Part shown: one piece after another, positions 22,656-33,299 of the stretch | How positions within the stretch are numbered: the stretch's first letter is position 1 | Layout: every line of letters begins with the position of its first letter | Source: Galdieria partita | Taxonomy: Eukaryota > Rhodophyta > Bangiophyceae > Galdieriales > Galdieriaceae | DNA length: 64,000 nucleotides | NCBI GenBank assembly: GCA_025991245.1 | Contig: BQMJ01000014.1 | Coordinates: 186,001 to 250,000, forward strand | Direction: 5' to 3' | Position numbers and translations under genes: made by a program | The notes under the pieces: generated by a model | The model's database searches: none | What the model was told of the DNA's origin: nothing | What the model saw: only the letters and a program-made list of their open reading frames with translations

Positions 22656-25600
22656 AGGCCAAATAGTAGAAGCTGAAGAATAAATATCTTGGCCATAAAC
22701 AAATCTGTCCGTAAGATTGTGAAATTTATGGAACCAGGCTTGCCAAAACAGTGCCTCCAGATTCCTCGTCCATCTGAGTGTGTCGAAGAGAGGCAGTCTA
22801 TCCCTATTTTCTATCAAATACTTTCGAATGGCAAGGCGCTTCTCCAAGTTACAAGCCAACGATATCGCAATATCTTGATATTCATTCATATCTCTTGCGA
22901 TGAGTTCATCTAACCCTGCAGCATGCAAAACACTAGCAGCTACGCGAGAAGCTAGACGAAGAGTTGGTACTGTTACAACAGGTAAACCAGACCACAGCGC
23001 ATCAGTAGCAGTTGTATGGGCATTACAAACAGGAGTATCCAAAAATATATCAGCCAAACCACACCTTGCTATGTGTTCTTCCTTTGGTGCAACATCGGTG
23101 AAAACAATTCTGTCCGTAGAAATATGTCTTTTGCTAAATTGAACCAAAAGACGAGCTTCAGCTGCTGGTGGAAACCGTAATAACCATATTTTGCTTCCAG
23201 GTACCCTCCGCAGTATATCACACCAAACATTGAGAGTTGAAGGGTCCAATTTGTAAAGTTGATTGAAATTGGCAAATAAAACAGTACAATCCCCTCCTTC
23301 ATATACAGATTTTGGAAGCCCATAAGTTTCCCTTGTCAATATAATCTCTTGAGCAACTCCGTTATTGGCACTCTTGGAAATTATTTTGGGCTCTCGGGGA
23401 CTGGATTGTTTATGATCAGAAACAAAATAAGTATGTGGATGATACAACATAACTTCCGTATGACATTCTGAAACAAACTCTGGTGGTGATGCTACTATAT
23501 CACTTATCATATATTCAATATAAGATGCTCCAAGAGAACCTGCAAACCCCATAAAAGCAACTTGAACAGATGCCGGTCTTAATGCAAATATTTCAGTTTT
23601 CGCTCCTTTTGTATAACCATTTGCGTTGATCAATACATGGATTCCATCGTTTGCTATGACGGAAGCTGCTTCTTGAGCTGTCAAATGGGAAATATCACGA
23701 AAATGCTCTGCTTCTTGTTCAATCTTTCTTCGATAATGGGATCCATCGCTCGGTGAAAGACTGTAGCAATAACATTCAACACTCTTCCCCGAACGGTGGA
23801 AGCCGTAAATAGACTGCGTAAGATGTCCGTACGGATGATTTTGAAAATCAGACGAGACATAACCAACTTTCAAACGATGACTTGCAAGAAAATTCAAATG
23901 GAGCTCTTTCCATTTAGGTGTCGGCATTTTACAAAATGCAACGTTAGCAGCTGCTCTAGCTGCATAAGCTGAACCAAGTAGACGGAAATGTTCGTTGGTC
24001 ACCGGGTAAATAAGACAATGAAAGGGTTGAACACTAGGTAAGGGAAGCTGTAGCAGATTCTGGACAAGTTGCATAGCAAAAGTATCCAAAGTCTCCTTGT
24101 TCGAGGAGTTGACAACTGATGATAAAAGTTGTTGCTCCTCACAACCATACAACAGACCACCTACAATATTATAAATTACTTTAGATGACTGAAAATCACC
24201 GCATTCTGGTCTTAAGCTAACTTTGAAACTCCCATCTAATATATTTCTCAATAGTTGTAGACAACTTGTACGGTACAGTTGGAGGATTCGTTCCAGGTAA
24301 CTTCTAATTGTCTTCAGAACTTCATTTCGATCTGTCCAGTCACACAACATAGCCATGGAATGTGCAAGCTGGCAAAACGCATCTTCCAAATGGGGTGACA
24401 AATGGATTGCTGTACGATGACATTTAACTGATTCTTCCAGATGGCCCAAGTCCTTTAGAGTATTTCCCAAATTAGCAAAATGTTCTGCAACGTATGGTTG
24501 CAAAGAGGCTGCAAGAGAAAAAGCTCTCAGTGCTTCATCATTTTGGTTGAGTTCTCGGTAAGTAACTCCGAGACCATTAGCTGCTGCTGCAAGATTGGGG
24601 TCATATGTCAATGCCATTAGAAAGTGCGAAACTGCCTCTTTGAAAAGATGCTTTTCTCGACAAACACCGCCCAAATTGCAATGAGCTGCAGCAAGTGTCG
24701 GACAAACTTGGAGACATTTAGAATAAAGCGCTGCAGCACGATCAAGATCTCCCTTGTCTCGATAAATATTTCCTAAATTATTTAGAGCATGAGGATGTCT
24801 CTCATTCCAAGCCAGTGCAGCCTCATAACATCTAGTTGCTTCTGTAATTCTCTGCAAGGCCTTCCAAGCATTTCCCATGTTGTTATAAGCATCTGCGAAG
24901 TTGGGTTGTAGTTCAGTTGCCAAAGAATATTGTCCCACAGCCAAAGAATAAAAGCCTAGTTGATAACATACTGAAGCCAATATTGCTCTATCATAGGGAT
25001 TTTGTGGACATAGATTGATAGCAAGTCTTAGTTCCTCTTCGACTTTGCTAACTGTAGTAGGTGTCCCAGCTAGTCTACTAGCAACTTCCAGGTGAGTTCG
25101 GTAATCCGAGACTCGAGACCTTACAAGAAATGGATGCGTTTTCCAATTTCCGACAGAGTATTCTGTGTTCACGTTAGCACCGGAATGCAGTTGAACTTGG
25201 TCGGCTGAAACATCTGGATAATGTACAAGTCCAAGAGTTCGCCTTGTTTCATTCCAAATATAATTCGAATAAGGATAGGATGTGTTCCCTGCAGTAAAGT
25301 TGCGATGCGATGAAGAGAGTCCCAAACGGCTGTGCCAAGCATCCACGGAAGACATACTGTCCATATTAGGTAACGCATAAGGGTTCCAACCAAACGAAAG
25401 TATAGAATTGAACAAACTTGGTTCAAAACATCTTTGAAAAGTCTGAGTAGAGTTTTCCTGGACAACGCTATAACACCTGTTCAACGTCGGGGGCTCTTCA
25501 GTATAAGCAACACCGAAGCTTCTCGGTTCCTGGTCATTAGAGAGATTTTGTAAAACATTCTTCCTTGATTCCTCGTTGTATAGTGCTGTTACTGGAATAG

Positions 25601-25667
25601 TATTGGTTCCATATCGACAACTTTCCTTTGTGTTATGGAGAGCTTTGTGGTGAGAGAGCAAAGCCAT
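22596..25667 (-). CDS. OGT: TPR-containing O-GlcNAc transferase (GT41, SEC/OGT type)
   Basis: A single-exon gene of 1,023 residues starts at ATG 25667. After a ~200-residue N-terminal extension, seven or more TPR repeats run from about residue 225 to 450 (for example A-D-A-Y-N-N-M-G-N-A-W-K, A-L-N-N-L-G-N-I-Y-R). The GT41 catalytic region follows: L-K-V-G-Y-V-S-S-D-F-Q-N-H-P-Y-G-H-L (catalytic His region), G-I-H-V-L-I-N-A-N-G-Y-T-K-G-A, then A-P-K-E-E-H-I and C-N-A-H-T-T-A-T-D-A-L-W-S-G-L-P-V-V-T (UDP-GlcNAc-binding segment). The pattern is closer to animal OGT and plant SECRET AGENT than to the fucosyltransferase SPINDLY, though that needs a tree. The last ~25 residues look unconserved and lie antisense to the end of SECISBP2. 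Confidence 0.88.
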   Translation of the reverse strand: MALLSHHKALHNTKESCRYGTNTIPVTALYNEESRKNVLQNLSNDQEPRSFGVAYTEEPPTLNRCYSVVQENSTQTFQRCFEPSLFNSILSFGWNPYALPNMDSMSSVDAWHSRLGLSSSHRNFTAGNTSYPYSNYIWNETRRTLGLVHYPDVSADQVQLHSGANVNTEYSVGNWKTHPFLVRSRVSDYRTHLEVASRLAGTPTTVSKVEEELRLAINLCPQNPYDRAILASVCYQLGFYSLAVGQYSLATELQPNFADAYNNMGNAWKALQRITEATRCYEAALAWNERHPHALNNLGNIYRDKGDLDRAAALYSKCLQVCPTLAAAHCNLGGVCREKHLFKEAVSHFLMALTYDPNLAAAANGLGVTYRELNQNDEALRAFSLAASLQPYVAEHFANLGNTLKDLGHLEESVKCHRTAIHLSPHLEDAFCQLAHSMAMLCDWTDRNEVLKTIRSYLERILQLYRTSCLQLLRNILDGSFKVSLRPECGDFQSSKVIYNIVGGLLYGCEEQQLLSSVVNSSNKETLDTFAMQLVQNLLQLPLPSVQPFHCLIYPVTNEHFRLLGSAYAARAAANVAFCKMPTPKWKELHLNFLASHRLKVGYVSSDFQNHPYGHLTQSIYGFHRSGKSVECYCYSLSPSDGSHYRRKIEQEAEHFRDISHLTAQEAASVIANDGIHVLINANGYTKGAKTEIFALRPASVQVAFMGFAGSLGASYIEYMISDIVASPPEFVSECHTEVMLYHPHTYFVSDHKQSSPREPKIISKSANNGVAQEIILTRETYGLPKSVYEGGDCTVLFANFNQLYKLDPSTLNVWCDILRRVPGSKIWLLRFPPAAEARLLVQFSKRHISTDRIVFTDVAPKEEHIARCGLADIFLDTPVCNAHTTATDALWSGLPVVTVPTLRLASRVAASVLHAAGLDELIARDMNEYQDIAISLACNLEKRLAIRKYLIENRDRLPLFDTLRWTRNLEALFWQAWFHKFHNLTDRFVYGQDIYSSASTIWPLSNCCHLLKHARNEGFGIC

Positions 25668-26180
25668 GAAGAGAACTACTTTCGGATAGAGTAACTACAG
25701 TTCTGTTGGTCACTTCCACCACAAAACTTGAAAAACTATAAAAATAATTTTTCCAGTTTGTGATAACTTAATAATCTGTTCGTATCTCCTACACTTCCTA
25801 CCCACGTACTACGCGTGAGAGAATGGACAACCCATCGGAAAACGTTGTCTCTATTGTTTGGCAATCATGTGAAAACTTATCACTTTGGAATACTCAGTTA
25901 CTCTTTGTTCTTTTGGAGTCTTTATAAAATGAAACTTTTGAAATGCTCCTTTTCTCCTCTTGAGAATTACACTAACATGTAGTTCTTAAAGTAGATTAAT
26001 TACTATTAAGGAACCACTACAACCATGTTAGCATAAGGAGTTTCTCAATAATATCTTTGTAGTTGTTCTCAGATATTTCACTACACTTGGAAGGTTTTTC
26101 TAGTAGATGTGCAAACAGATCATATGCTGCTGCTTTATAAGATTTCCACCGGCCATTGCAGACTTGGAGAATTTTCAGAC
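25668..26180. promoter_or_regulatory. Divergent intergenic region (OGT / WDR3)
   Basis: These 513 bp separate the OGT and WDR3 start codons. I see no conserved gene, tRNA or repeat in them; short open frames on both strands lack conserved character. Both promoters are presumed to lie here. Confidence 0.4.
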
Positions 26181-29139
26181 ATGGTGAAAGCCTATTACAA
26201 GTTCTCACCTTATTCACTATGGGGTATCGTTGCTAGTAGAAGAGTTCCTTCTGTTATTCTCGATAAAGAAGTAGCTGTTCGGTTCTTTCAGGTCAACTCC
26301 GTAGTTGTTGCCACAGCGGCAGTCAACCTAATAAACTTGTGGAATATCCGCAGTGTAAGCAACAACTCAACTATTTCAAATGTTTATTGACCGTAAGGAT
26401 AGATTGAAAAAATTGGCATGTTAGGTAACCTAGATGATGAAGAAATTTCTTCCTTACTTTATGCTGCTGGTAGTAGTTGGCTTCTTGCAGGATACAACAA
26501 CGGTAGAATAAGAGTTTTCGATCTCGAAACACGGAAACTTAAGATTCTGATCAATTCTCATTCTTCTCCAACTACGGCTATTGCAGTTGATAGTTTTGTA
26601 TTGCAACTTGCTTCAGGCTCAGGTGCAGGAGACATAGTGCTTTGGGACTTGAGCGCGGAAAAGGGAATTTGTCGTTTGAGAGGCCATACCAATGAAATAA
26701 CAAAATTACAGTTTTGTTACTTTCATTCCAAACAATATCTTATTAGTATTTCCAAGGATTCGTTGTTAAAAATATGGGACCTCGTCGGGTATTCTTGTGT
26801 GCAAACAGTCGTGGTAAGTTTGCTTGGAATTCTTGAAATACTGACGCCCAAATAATATTTGAAGAGTACCAGAGGTGAATTGTGGGATTTCTGTATACTT
26901 CCTAGGTTGAATGTACTTGTTACAGTAGCTTCCCAACCAGAACTTGAACTGTTTGGTATTATCACACCGGAAACACATGCTTTGTTCACTGGACAAGGAA
27001 ATGTTTTCAAAGATGAAAGTCATTTCGTTATCTCGTTGGGAAATATTTCGCTCAAGTCTTCCACTAAATGCACATCGTTAAGTGTAGATGAAATGGGTTG
27101 TCATTTAGTTTGTTATGGAAATGACAAAAGTATACAAATATTTCAACTCAGAACTTGGGAACATGCATTGAAGCATTTGAAACGTAGAAGAAAGAGACTC
27201 TTGGAGACGTCGTCTTCTGGAATTGAAAACACAGAATTGTCGACTTTACAGGCGACTGACTTTCTTATTTATCGTCAGACATTGCAATTTCCTCATCGCA
27301 TACGGTCAATCCATTTGCTTCAGTCGGCATCGGAGCAACAAAAACATTCAGAAAGGTTCCATCAATCTGCTATTATGCAATTTGCAGACAACGGATTGAG
27401 TTTATATGACTTGTCCTATGAAGAAGATTCAGATGAGGTTTTTACAGTGCACCAAGTTGCGAACTTTGACGTACATGGTCATCGTGGAGATGTACGTAGT
27501 TTAGCATTTTCTCGACAACATCATTACTTGCTATCCGTTGCTTCTTCTTGTACTGCAAAAATATGGCAAGTATCAAATAATCACTGCTTGAGAACTATGC
27601 CTTTAAGTGGTTACGGAACTTGTTGCCTCTTTTTTTGTAATGATATTTTTACTGCAATTGGAACCAAACAAGGTACTTTAGAGATTCATTACACGTTAAC
27701 TGGAGATTCTGCGTTGCAACTAGCTGATCATCAAGGTCCTATTTGGAGTATATGTGAATCGTTTAATGAAAAATACTTGTTTACTGGAGGCAGTGACAAA
27801 AAGATAAAAATTTATGAAATTGTCATCGGCAATACTTCAGGAACTATTCCAAGTATCCAACTGGAACATATACGAACATTGGAAATGTCAGATGAAGTTT
27901 TGTGTTTAAAAACGACACCAGATGGAAAGCTTTTGATAGTAGCTTTGTTAGATTGTACAGTTCGTTCCTTTTATTTGGATTCTCTTCGTTTCTATCTTAG
28001 TTTCTATGGTCACAAGATGCCAGTACTTTCTATGGATGTAACGAGTGACTCCTATTTGTTGATAACAGGTTCTGCAGACAAGTCGATTAAGATTTGGGGT
28101 TTAGACTTTGGAGACTTGCATAAGAGTTTATTAGGTCATGAGAATGCTGTTATGAACATTACTTGTCAACCCAATACTCATTATTTCTTCAGTGCTTCAC
28201 GTGATGGTTGGATAAAGTATTGGGATGCGGATATATTCAAGTTGCTGATGAATCTGAAAGGACATTCTGGAGAAGGTATGTATAGAATTTATGATAGGAA
28301 GATATTTTTACTGTGGTTAAGTTTGGACTCTTGCTAATTCTACCGATGGAGAAATGTTAGCGAGTGCTGGACATGACAAGAGTATTCGATTATGGAAAAG
28401 GACGGATGAACAATTGTTCCTTGAAGAAGAAGAGGAGTCAAGGTTGGATGAAGCATTGGAGAACTCTATTATTCAGGAAAGACGTCGGATGGCTTCCAAC
28501 TTGGAAGCTTCTATACATCACATTACTTTAGGAATGGAGGCCGTTCCACAAGTAACTACCGCGGCAACATTCAATCATATGGATGTTGTAGACAATTGTG
28601 AGAAAATTTTGGAAACTTTACAACTAGTTCGAAAGGAATATGAAAGGGAGCAACAAGAACCGGATGAAGCCCCAGATATTCAGTTATTAGGACTGAGCCG
28701 CCACATGTATCTGTTAAGAACGCTATCCAAAATTAGAATAACGGATTTGGAATCTGTTCTCATGTTGCTTCCTTATTACGCAGTTGAGCAACTTTTAAGT
28801 TATTGTTCAGAGTTGTTGCGTTTACCTTGCAGTAGACTCTATGCTGATTTATTATGTCGAGTTGTTTTATTTTTGACCCAGTCACATCGCTCCGTGATTG
28901 TACATGGAATGGATCGAGGACAAATGGAACATCTCGGACAAGGCATGCATCAATTGCTTAGTCATAGTAAAAAGAAAGTTGGCTTCAATATCGCTGCAAT
29001 CAAAATGCTTTTAAAAGACGAACCAGTGCCAGTTGCAATGGAGAATGACGGAAAAACATCATTTTATGATAACCAAACAAATAGGAAACGACCAAGATCC
29101 AAAAGAGGAGGAAACCAACCCAATCATTCCAGTTTCTAA
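26181..29139 (+). CDS. WDR3: WDR3 / Utp12 (Dip2), small-subunit processome WD40 protein
   Basis: Four exons (26181-26354, 26403-26813, 26865-28275, 28322-29139) encode 937 residues, close to the human length. Two WD40 propellers cover residues ~20-660: D-I-V-L-W-D-L, L-L-K-I-W-D-L, I-K-I-Y-E-I, S-I-K-I-W-G-L-D-F-G-D-L-H-K, I-K-Y-W-D-A-D, S-I-R-L-W-K-R. A helical Utp12 domain follows (about 690-880), then a basic tail. In yeast and animals the protein belongs to the UTP-B module that folds pre-18S rRNA in the nucleolus. The start M-V-K-A-Y-Y-K-F gives the family-typical N terminus. Its TAA overlaps the stop codon of the opposing MOB1 gene. Confidence 0.9.
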
Positions 29140-30016
29140 ACTTTCTCTACGATATCTTTCAAGGGTTCGATATCCTTATCCGAGCATAATCCAAATTCCT
29201 GTAAGAGTCTGTAACAGTTTGGACAACATCTAGATAAAAAGGTTACCTGTACAAAACACAAAAATTGGCAGAAACAAGTATTCAGATGAGGTTCTGCACC
29301 ACGTTCGAGAATAACATCCCAATGAGAATAATAAATATGGCCGTAAACTCGTATGAGTCTTCTAGCTATTGTCTTTGCAGTTGAGCTAATACGCAACGTT
29401 AGCAAAGAAAAGTTTCAATTTTCAAACCAACTACCGAAACTCTGGGGATTGGACTGCTGCACATTCTGTGCTAGTTAGCTCATCTACTGCAAGAAGTTTT
29501 TCTGACCACTAGGAAAGGTCAAATTATTCTTGAGCGGGAATAGGTGTGAGACTTACATCCAGAAACAAAGATATATACTGTGGCGCGGAAACTTTCGTTG
29601 CCTTTTTATGTTGGTCACTGTCTTGCCACAGATATTCATATTTGGAGCCAGCGTTCATAACCGGACAACTGAAAGCTTCTAATAGTGTTCTTTCTCAAAA
29701 GGGACATATCAAATACCTTTCGTCCGTACACTCCCCATACAAACAATTTTGTAATAAACTTACGTGGTACAGACAATCCAATAAACCAATATATATCCAA
29801 TCTTCCTCGGGATAACCCTCAGGCAGTTGAACTGCTTTCCGGAGGTCAACTGAGACAGTCAATATTTTGAAAGTTTGGAGAGTACGCCAACCTACTATCT
29901 ACAAGTCTACGCTTTAGTTCAGAGGAAGGAATTTTCTTCAAGTCGTGGAACTTCTTAGACACATCAAAGTGCTTCTTGGGTTTTACAGTCTTGTTCTTTT
30001 CAAAGAAGGATAGCAT
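29136..30016 (-). CDS. MOB1: MOB1 family kinase activator
   Basis: Six exons (30016-29911, 29849-29717, 29668-29557, 29508-29435, 29385-29247, 29198-29136) with introns of 48-61 bp encode 208 residues, the normal MOB1 size. The spliced protein carries the family hallmarks: L-R-K-A-V-Q-L-P-E-G near residue 40, the zinc-site region C-T-D-E-S-C-P-V-M-N-A-G-S-K-Y-E-Y, A-K-T-I-A-R-R-L-I-R-V-Y-G-H-I-Y and H-L-N-T-C-F, ending with E-P-L-K-D-I-V-E-K. MOB1 binds and activates NDR/LATS kinases in mitotic-exit and Hippo-like pathways. The V-x-x-P-x-x-F pre-helix region is divergent. Its TAG overlaps the WDR3 TAA on the other strand. Confidence 0.93.
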
Positions 30017-30188
30017 GGACCAAAGGCAATGTGAGAAGAAGACGTGTCCTCATGGAGAAATGTCCCTCATCCATTTTGAAGTGTTTTCACACTTGTCATT
30101 TATTTGCAAGGCCAAATAAGAGTAAGGAACAAGCAGTTCGATTCTTATTAAGTATATCATCATAAAACTCAGCTCAAACGAAGATACT

Positions 30189-31805
30189 TCAATTTCGATC
30201 CATCAACCGGAAACGAGCCACTCTACCCAAATTTCTCAAAGAAGATAACCACAACATTGCCGTATCACGTGTAGATTCATTTCTGGTATCCTGATCATCT
30301 ACAACAACTTCAATTGTATGATGGTCAGAATCTTCGTTGGTTTGTCTTGATTCTGGAACATGAACAACATCAGAATGCACTCTTGGATCTGAGCTATCCA
30401 ATGAAATCTCCTCCAAATCATTTCCAGAAGGACTAACAGATGGTATGTCCCTATCTCTATAGGACGATGCGCCTGCATTTGAGTTGCCATTATGATTACT
30501 CCACCAGGCAAAAGAAGTATCACCTGAAGTTCCATCACTCTGTGGCTCATACAGTCCTTCTTCTGACAAAGAAGCATCTGGAAATACATTTTGTTTGCAA
30601 ATAGGACACAAAGGGCTACTTTCCAACCACTTCCATATACAGGCCCCTTTAGAAATATTCAATATCATATTTTGCTGATGAAACAGTTAAAACATACGGT
30701 GAAACAAGTGATTGCAAGGAAGTTCATTGATATTTTCACCTTCTGAAAATGGATCCAGACATATCTAAAAATATCTTTAGTTAAACTTTACGCAATAAGA
30801 AAAGAGACTCACCGCACAAACATCAGGTTCTACTGAATCACGTGGCATCGAATAATGCTTTACAGGAATACCACGGAGACGTCTTCTACGCAAATATCGA
30901 CCATGAATATCACGACACCATGCAAACAACACTTGAAAGAGTCTAACAAGCATAATAAGCGAAGAAGCAGTCATAACCCCAACTACAATAGCTCAGTTTA
31001 CGAAATAAAATGGGATGCTAAAGACTCACTTAAGCCCGATTTGAATAAATCTATGACAGAGTCAAACATGCCGCCACTCACTACGTACATAATTAGGATT
31101 CCAAGAAAACAAACAGAAAACTTACAATTTCCGTCTAAAAACACATCTGCAGTTGCATTGAGAACAATTTGAACATAATCTCCTTTTGCATTGGCATTTT
31201 GAATAAAAGTTGCTAAACCCAACTCCGTCCAAGCACAAGGTATATTTATCTAAGCTTGCGAGTAAGAAGACTAATATTATCAACTAAGCAAAGAAACTTA
31301 CGCTGTGTCTTGTGCCGTATATCCCAGCAGATGAACTCATAATGTACAGCTTATCTTCTTCGTCAAAGACCAACATACCCGCACCGTTACGATTTTGAAC
31401 TTCAAAGGCAAGCTAAAACCAGTCTTAGGAGTTTTACAACAATGAGAAGAATATACAAACCTCCGTAAACGAACAAGTTGAGTAGTTTGCGGTTGCCTTT
31501 GAAACGTCGAATAGAACAAAATTTCCACCAAAATCAAGGTCCTTAAAAGGGGCACATGGGTTTTTGTCATAATATGTCACATTTCCTACGAAAGAATAGC
31601 CTTTGAAACCCAGGCCTCTAGTTGCTCCAAAAACTGCCATGATATGCCTGTAAACAACGGCAGAACCGTCTGGTCCCAGAGGATGCAAAACAACTAAAGC
31701 GCTACCCTTTCCAATAAACTCGAATAACAAAACGCATATTAATAACACAAGTAACCACTTTTGTTGTCTCTCCTCTCTCGAATAAAATTTCAAGCACTTG
31801 TTCAT
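30189..31805 (-). CDS. PA-TM-RING E3 ubiquitin ligase
   Basis: A gene of about seven exons (first ones 31805-31461, 31412-31302, 31249-31126) encodes roughly 430 residues. M-N-K-C-L-K-F opens a signal-anchor or signal peptide (hydrophobic L-L-V-L-L-I-C-V-L-L). The protease-associated domain includes F-E-V-Q-N-R-N-G-A-G-M-L-V-F. A transmembrane segment around V-M-T-A-S-S-L-I-M-L-V and a basic R-Y-L-R-R-R-R-L-R-G stop-transfer follow. The RING-H2 then reads D-V-C-A-I-C-L-D-P-F, E-L-P-C-N-H-L-F-H, and P-L-C-P-I-C. A Ser/Asp-rich tail closes the protein. Relatives (GRAIL, RNF13) ubiquitinate cargo in the endolysosomal or secretory membranes. The domain order is certain; the exact joins near the transmembrane region less so. 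Confidence 0.82.
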
Positions 31806-31917
31806 ATGAAGTATTTCAAAAAAGGGGCCTTTGAAATAATGCAGTCAACGAATGTATGTAAAAAAGAGTAGCAAAATAAAACACTTTAAACTGAAACAGA
31901 AAAGTGTAACTCTTCCT

Positions 31918-32073
31918 TTACGAACAGTTGATTTCTGACGCTTCAGCTGAATCCACCACCACTGCGCCAATTTCTTCCAGAGCGTTTGCCATACTTGCCC
32001 AAAGGCTATGACCGTCATTCAATGCTTCGTAATACGAAAAGGTAAAGATAGAGTTCTCAAGCAAATTATTCAT
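31918..32073 (-). CDS. Possible 51-residue protein
   Basis: An ATG at 32073 opens a frame to TAA at 31918 (51 residues), starting M-N-N-L-L-E-N-S and ending A-S-E-I-N-C-S. The body (Y-Y-E-A-L-N-D-G-H-S-L-W-A-S-M-A-N-A-L-E-E-I-G) looks amphipathic and protein-like in a stretch that otherwise lacks coding signal. It could be a stand-alone small protein, or the last exon of a gene whose 5' exons I could not find. I recognise no family. Confidence 0.3.
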   Translation of the reverse strand: MNNLLENSIFTFSYYEALNDGHSLWASMANALEEIGAVVVDSAEASEINCS

Positions 32074-32364
32074 GTACTAGATATTTGCTAGATTTCAGAC
32101 ATGTATTAAGTACATGAACAAATATATATCCATGAACGAATGAGAATGGTGGATACTTTTCAAATGAACTCACTATTTGGAGTACGGCAACTGATGATGA
32201 TATATGTGTATTACAGAATGTTTCATCCACTCAGTGAGTACACAATTCTAAGAGTTTGGTAGCAGCTTACTTTCAGATTACTTATAAAGAGATAAACTAA
32301 TTTGGGAATAAAGACAGCCTGACATGTCGCAGTTGTGCTTTTTGAAATCATACCTCTTTTGCAG

Positions 32365-33071
32365 TCTACAGCAAAGAAAGCTCTTCTTTCGAAAACATTT
32401 TCTTCAGACAAAGAGTAGGACAAAGAATCTTGGAAACTTGGCTACTTATCAGAAAGATAGAAATAAAAACCATCCAGAGTGTTCTCTTTGGAAGGTCACA
32501 CGAATGCAACTTAAATCAAGAGGTTACTTTTTCTTGTTCAAACTACCACTATATCACTCAAACTATCATAGGAGTGTTCGAACAGAAGAGGACGCTTATT
32601 TCTGCCTTAGCTTGCTTCATTACTGGAATTTATTCTGCTCCTTTGTCTCTACTAGTGTTTGGTATTCCTGCTAAAACAGCTGGTGCTCCCTCATACCTCA
32701 CAGGACTATTTTCAGTTTTTATTTCGGCTGCACTTGAGTTACTTTCTGGTAAAAGTTGGACAGGTACTTATAAATTTGTTGAAGAGTGTTTGGTTGACTT
32801 TTATGAAAAACAAGGAACACAAATTTTTGCATATTTTTGTTTTGTTTTCTGTGTATTGTGGGACTCGTATGACGACATCAGACCTGTGACTACAAAGGTG
32901 GAATGTATAGAACCTATGAAAGTACAGTCGATGGATAGCGAACAAGCAGACAAGTCGGAAGAGGACACTAACAATACAGATATGATGGAAACACAGTTGA
33001 ACTTGTGGGATGAGAAATTTCGCAAGACTTTGCAAAGTGAAGAAAATGGAGACCAAATGAACATTTCTTAG
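32365..33071 (+). CDS. Hypothetical membrane protein, 5' end uncertain
   Basis: An open frame runs from a plausible splice acceptor (TTTTGCAG ending at 32364) to TAG at 33071, about 235 residues. The first in-frame upstream codons end at a stop, and no good ATG lies near the start, so a 5' exon is probably missing from this model. It has two or three hydrophobic segments (F-I-T-G-I-Y-S-A-P-L-S-L-L-V-F-G, Y-L-T-G-L-F-S-V-F-I-S-A-A, and I-F-A-Y-F-C-F-V-F-C-V) and an acidic C-terminal tail rich in Glu, Asp and Thr. I recognise no family. A competing frame on the same strand (ATG at 32324) ends at about 32674 and is less convincing. Confidence 0.45.
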
Positions 33072-33299
33072 GAACGTACTAGAATCAAGTAGGAAGATAT
33101 AACTGCTCATTTGACAGACTGATTGAAAGTGTTTTAGCGAAATGTAGTGAGACGCTATTCTCTATACTTGTACAACTGCGAAATGTTCCGTTAGAAGAAA
33201 CCAAATAGACATAAGCTCTTTCTTATACTCATTGGTTGGATTCTTAGTCAATGGATTGCGATTAGTCGGAAATTTGCAAAGGTTAAACTTGGAACAAAA

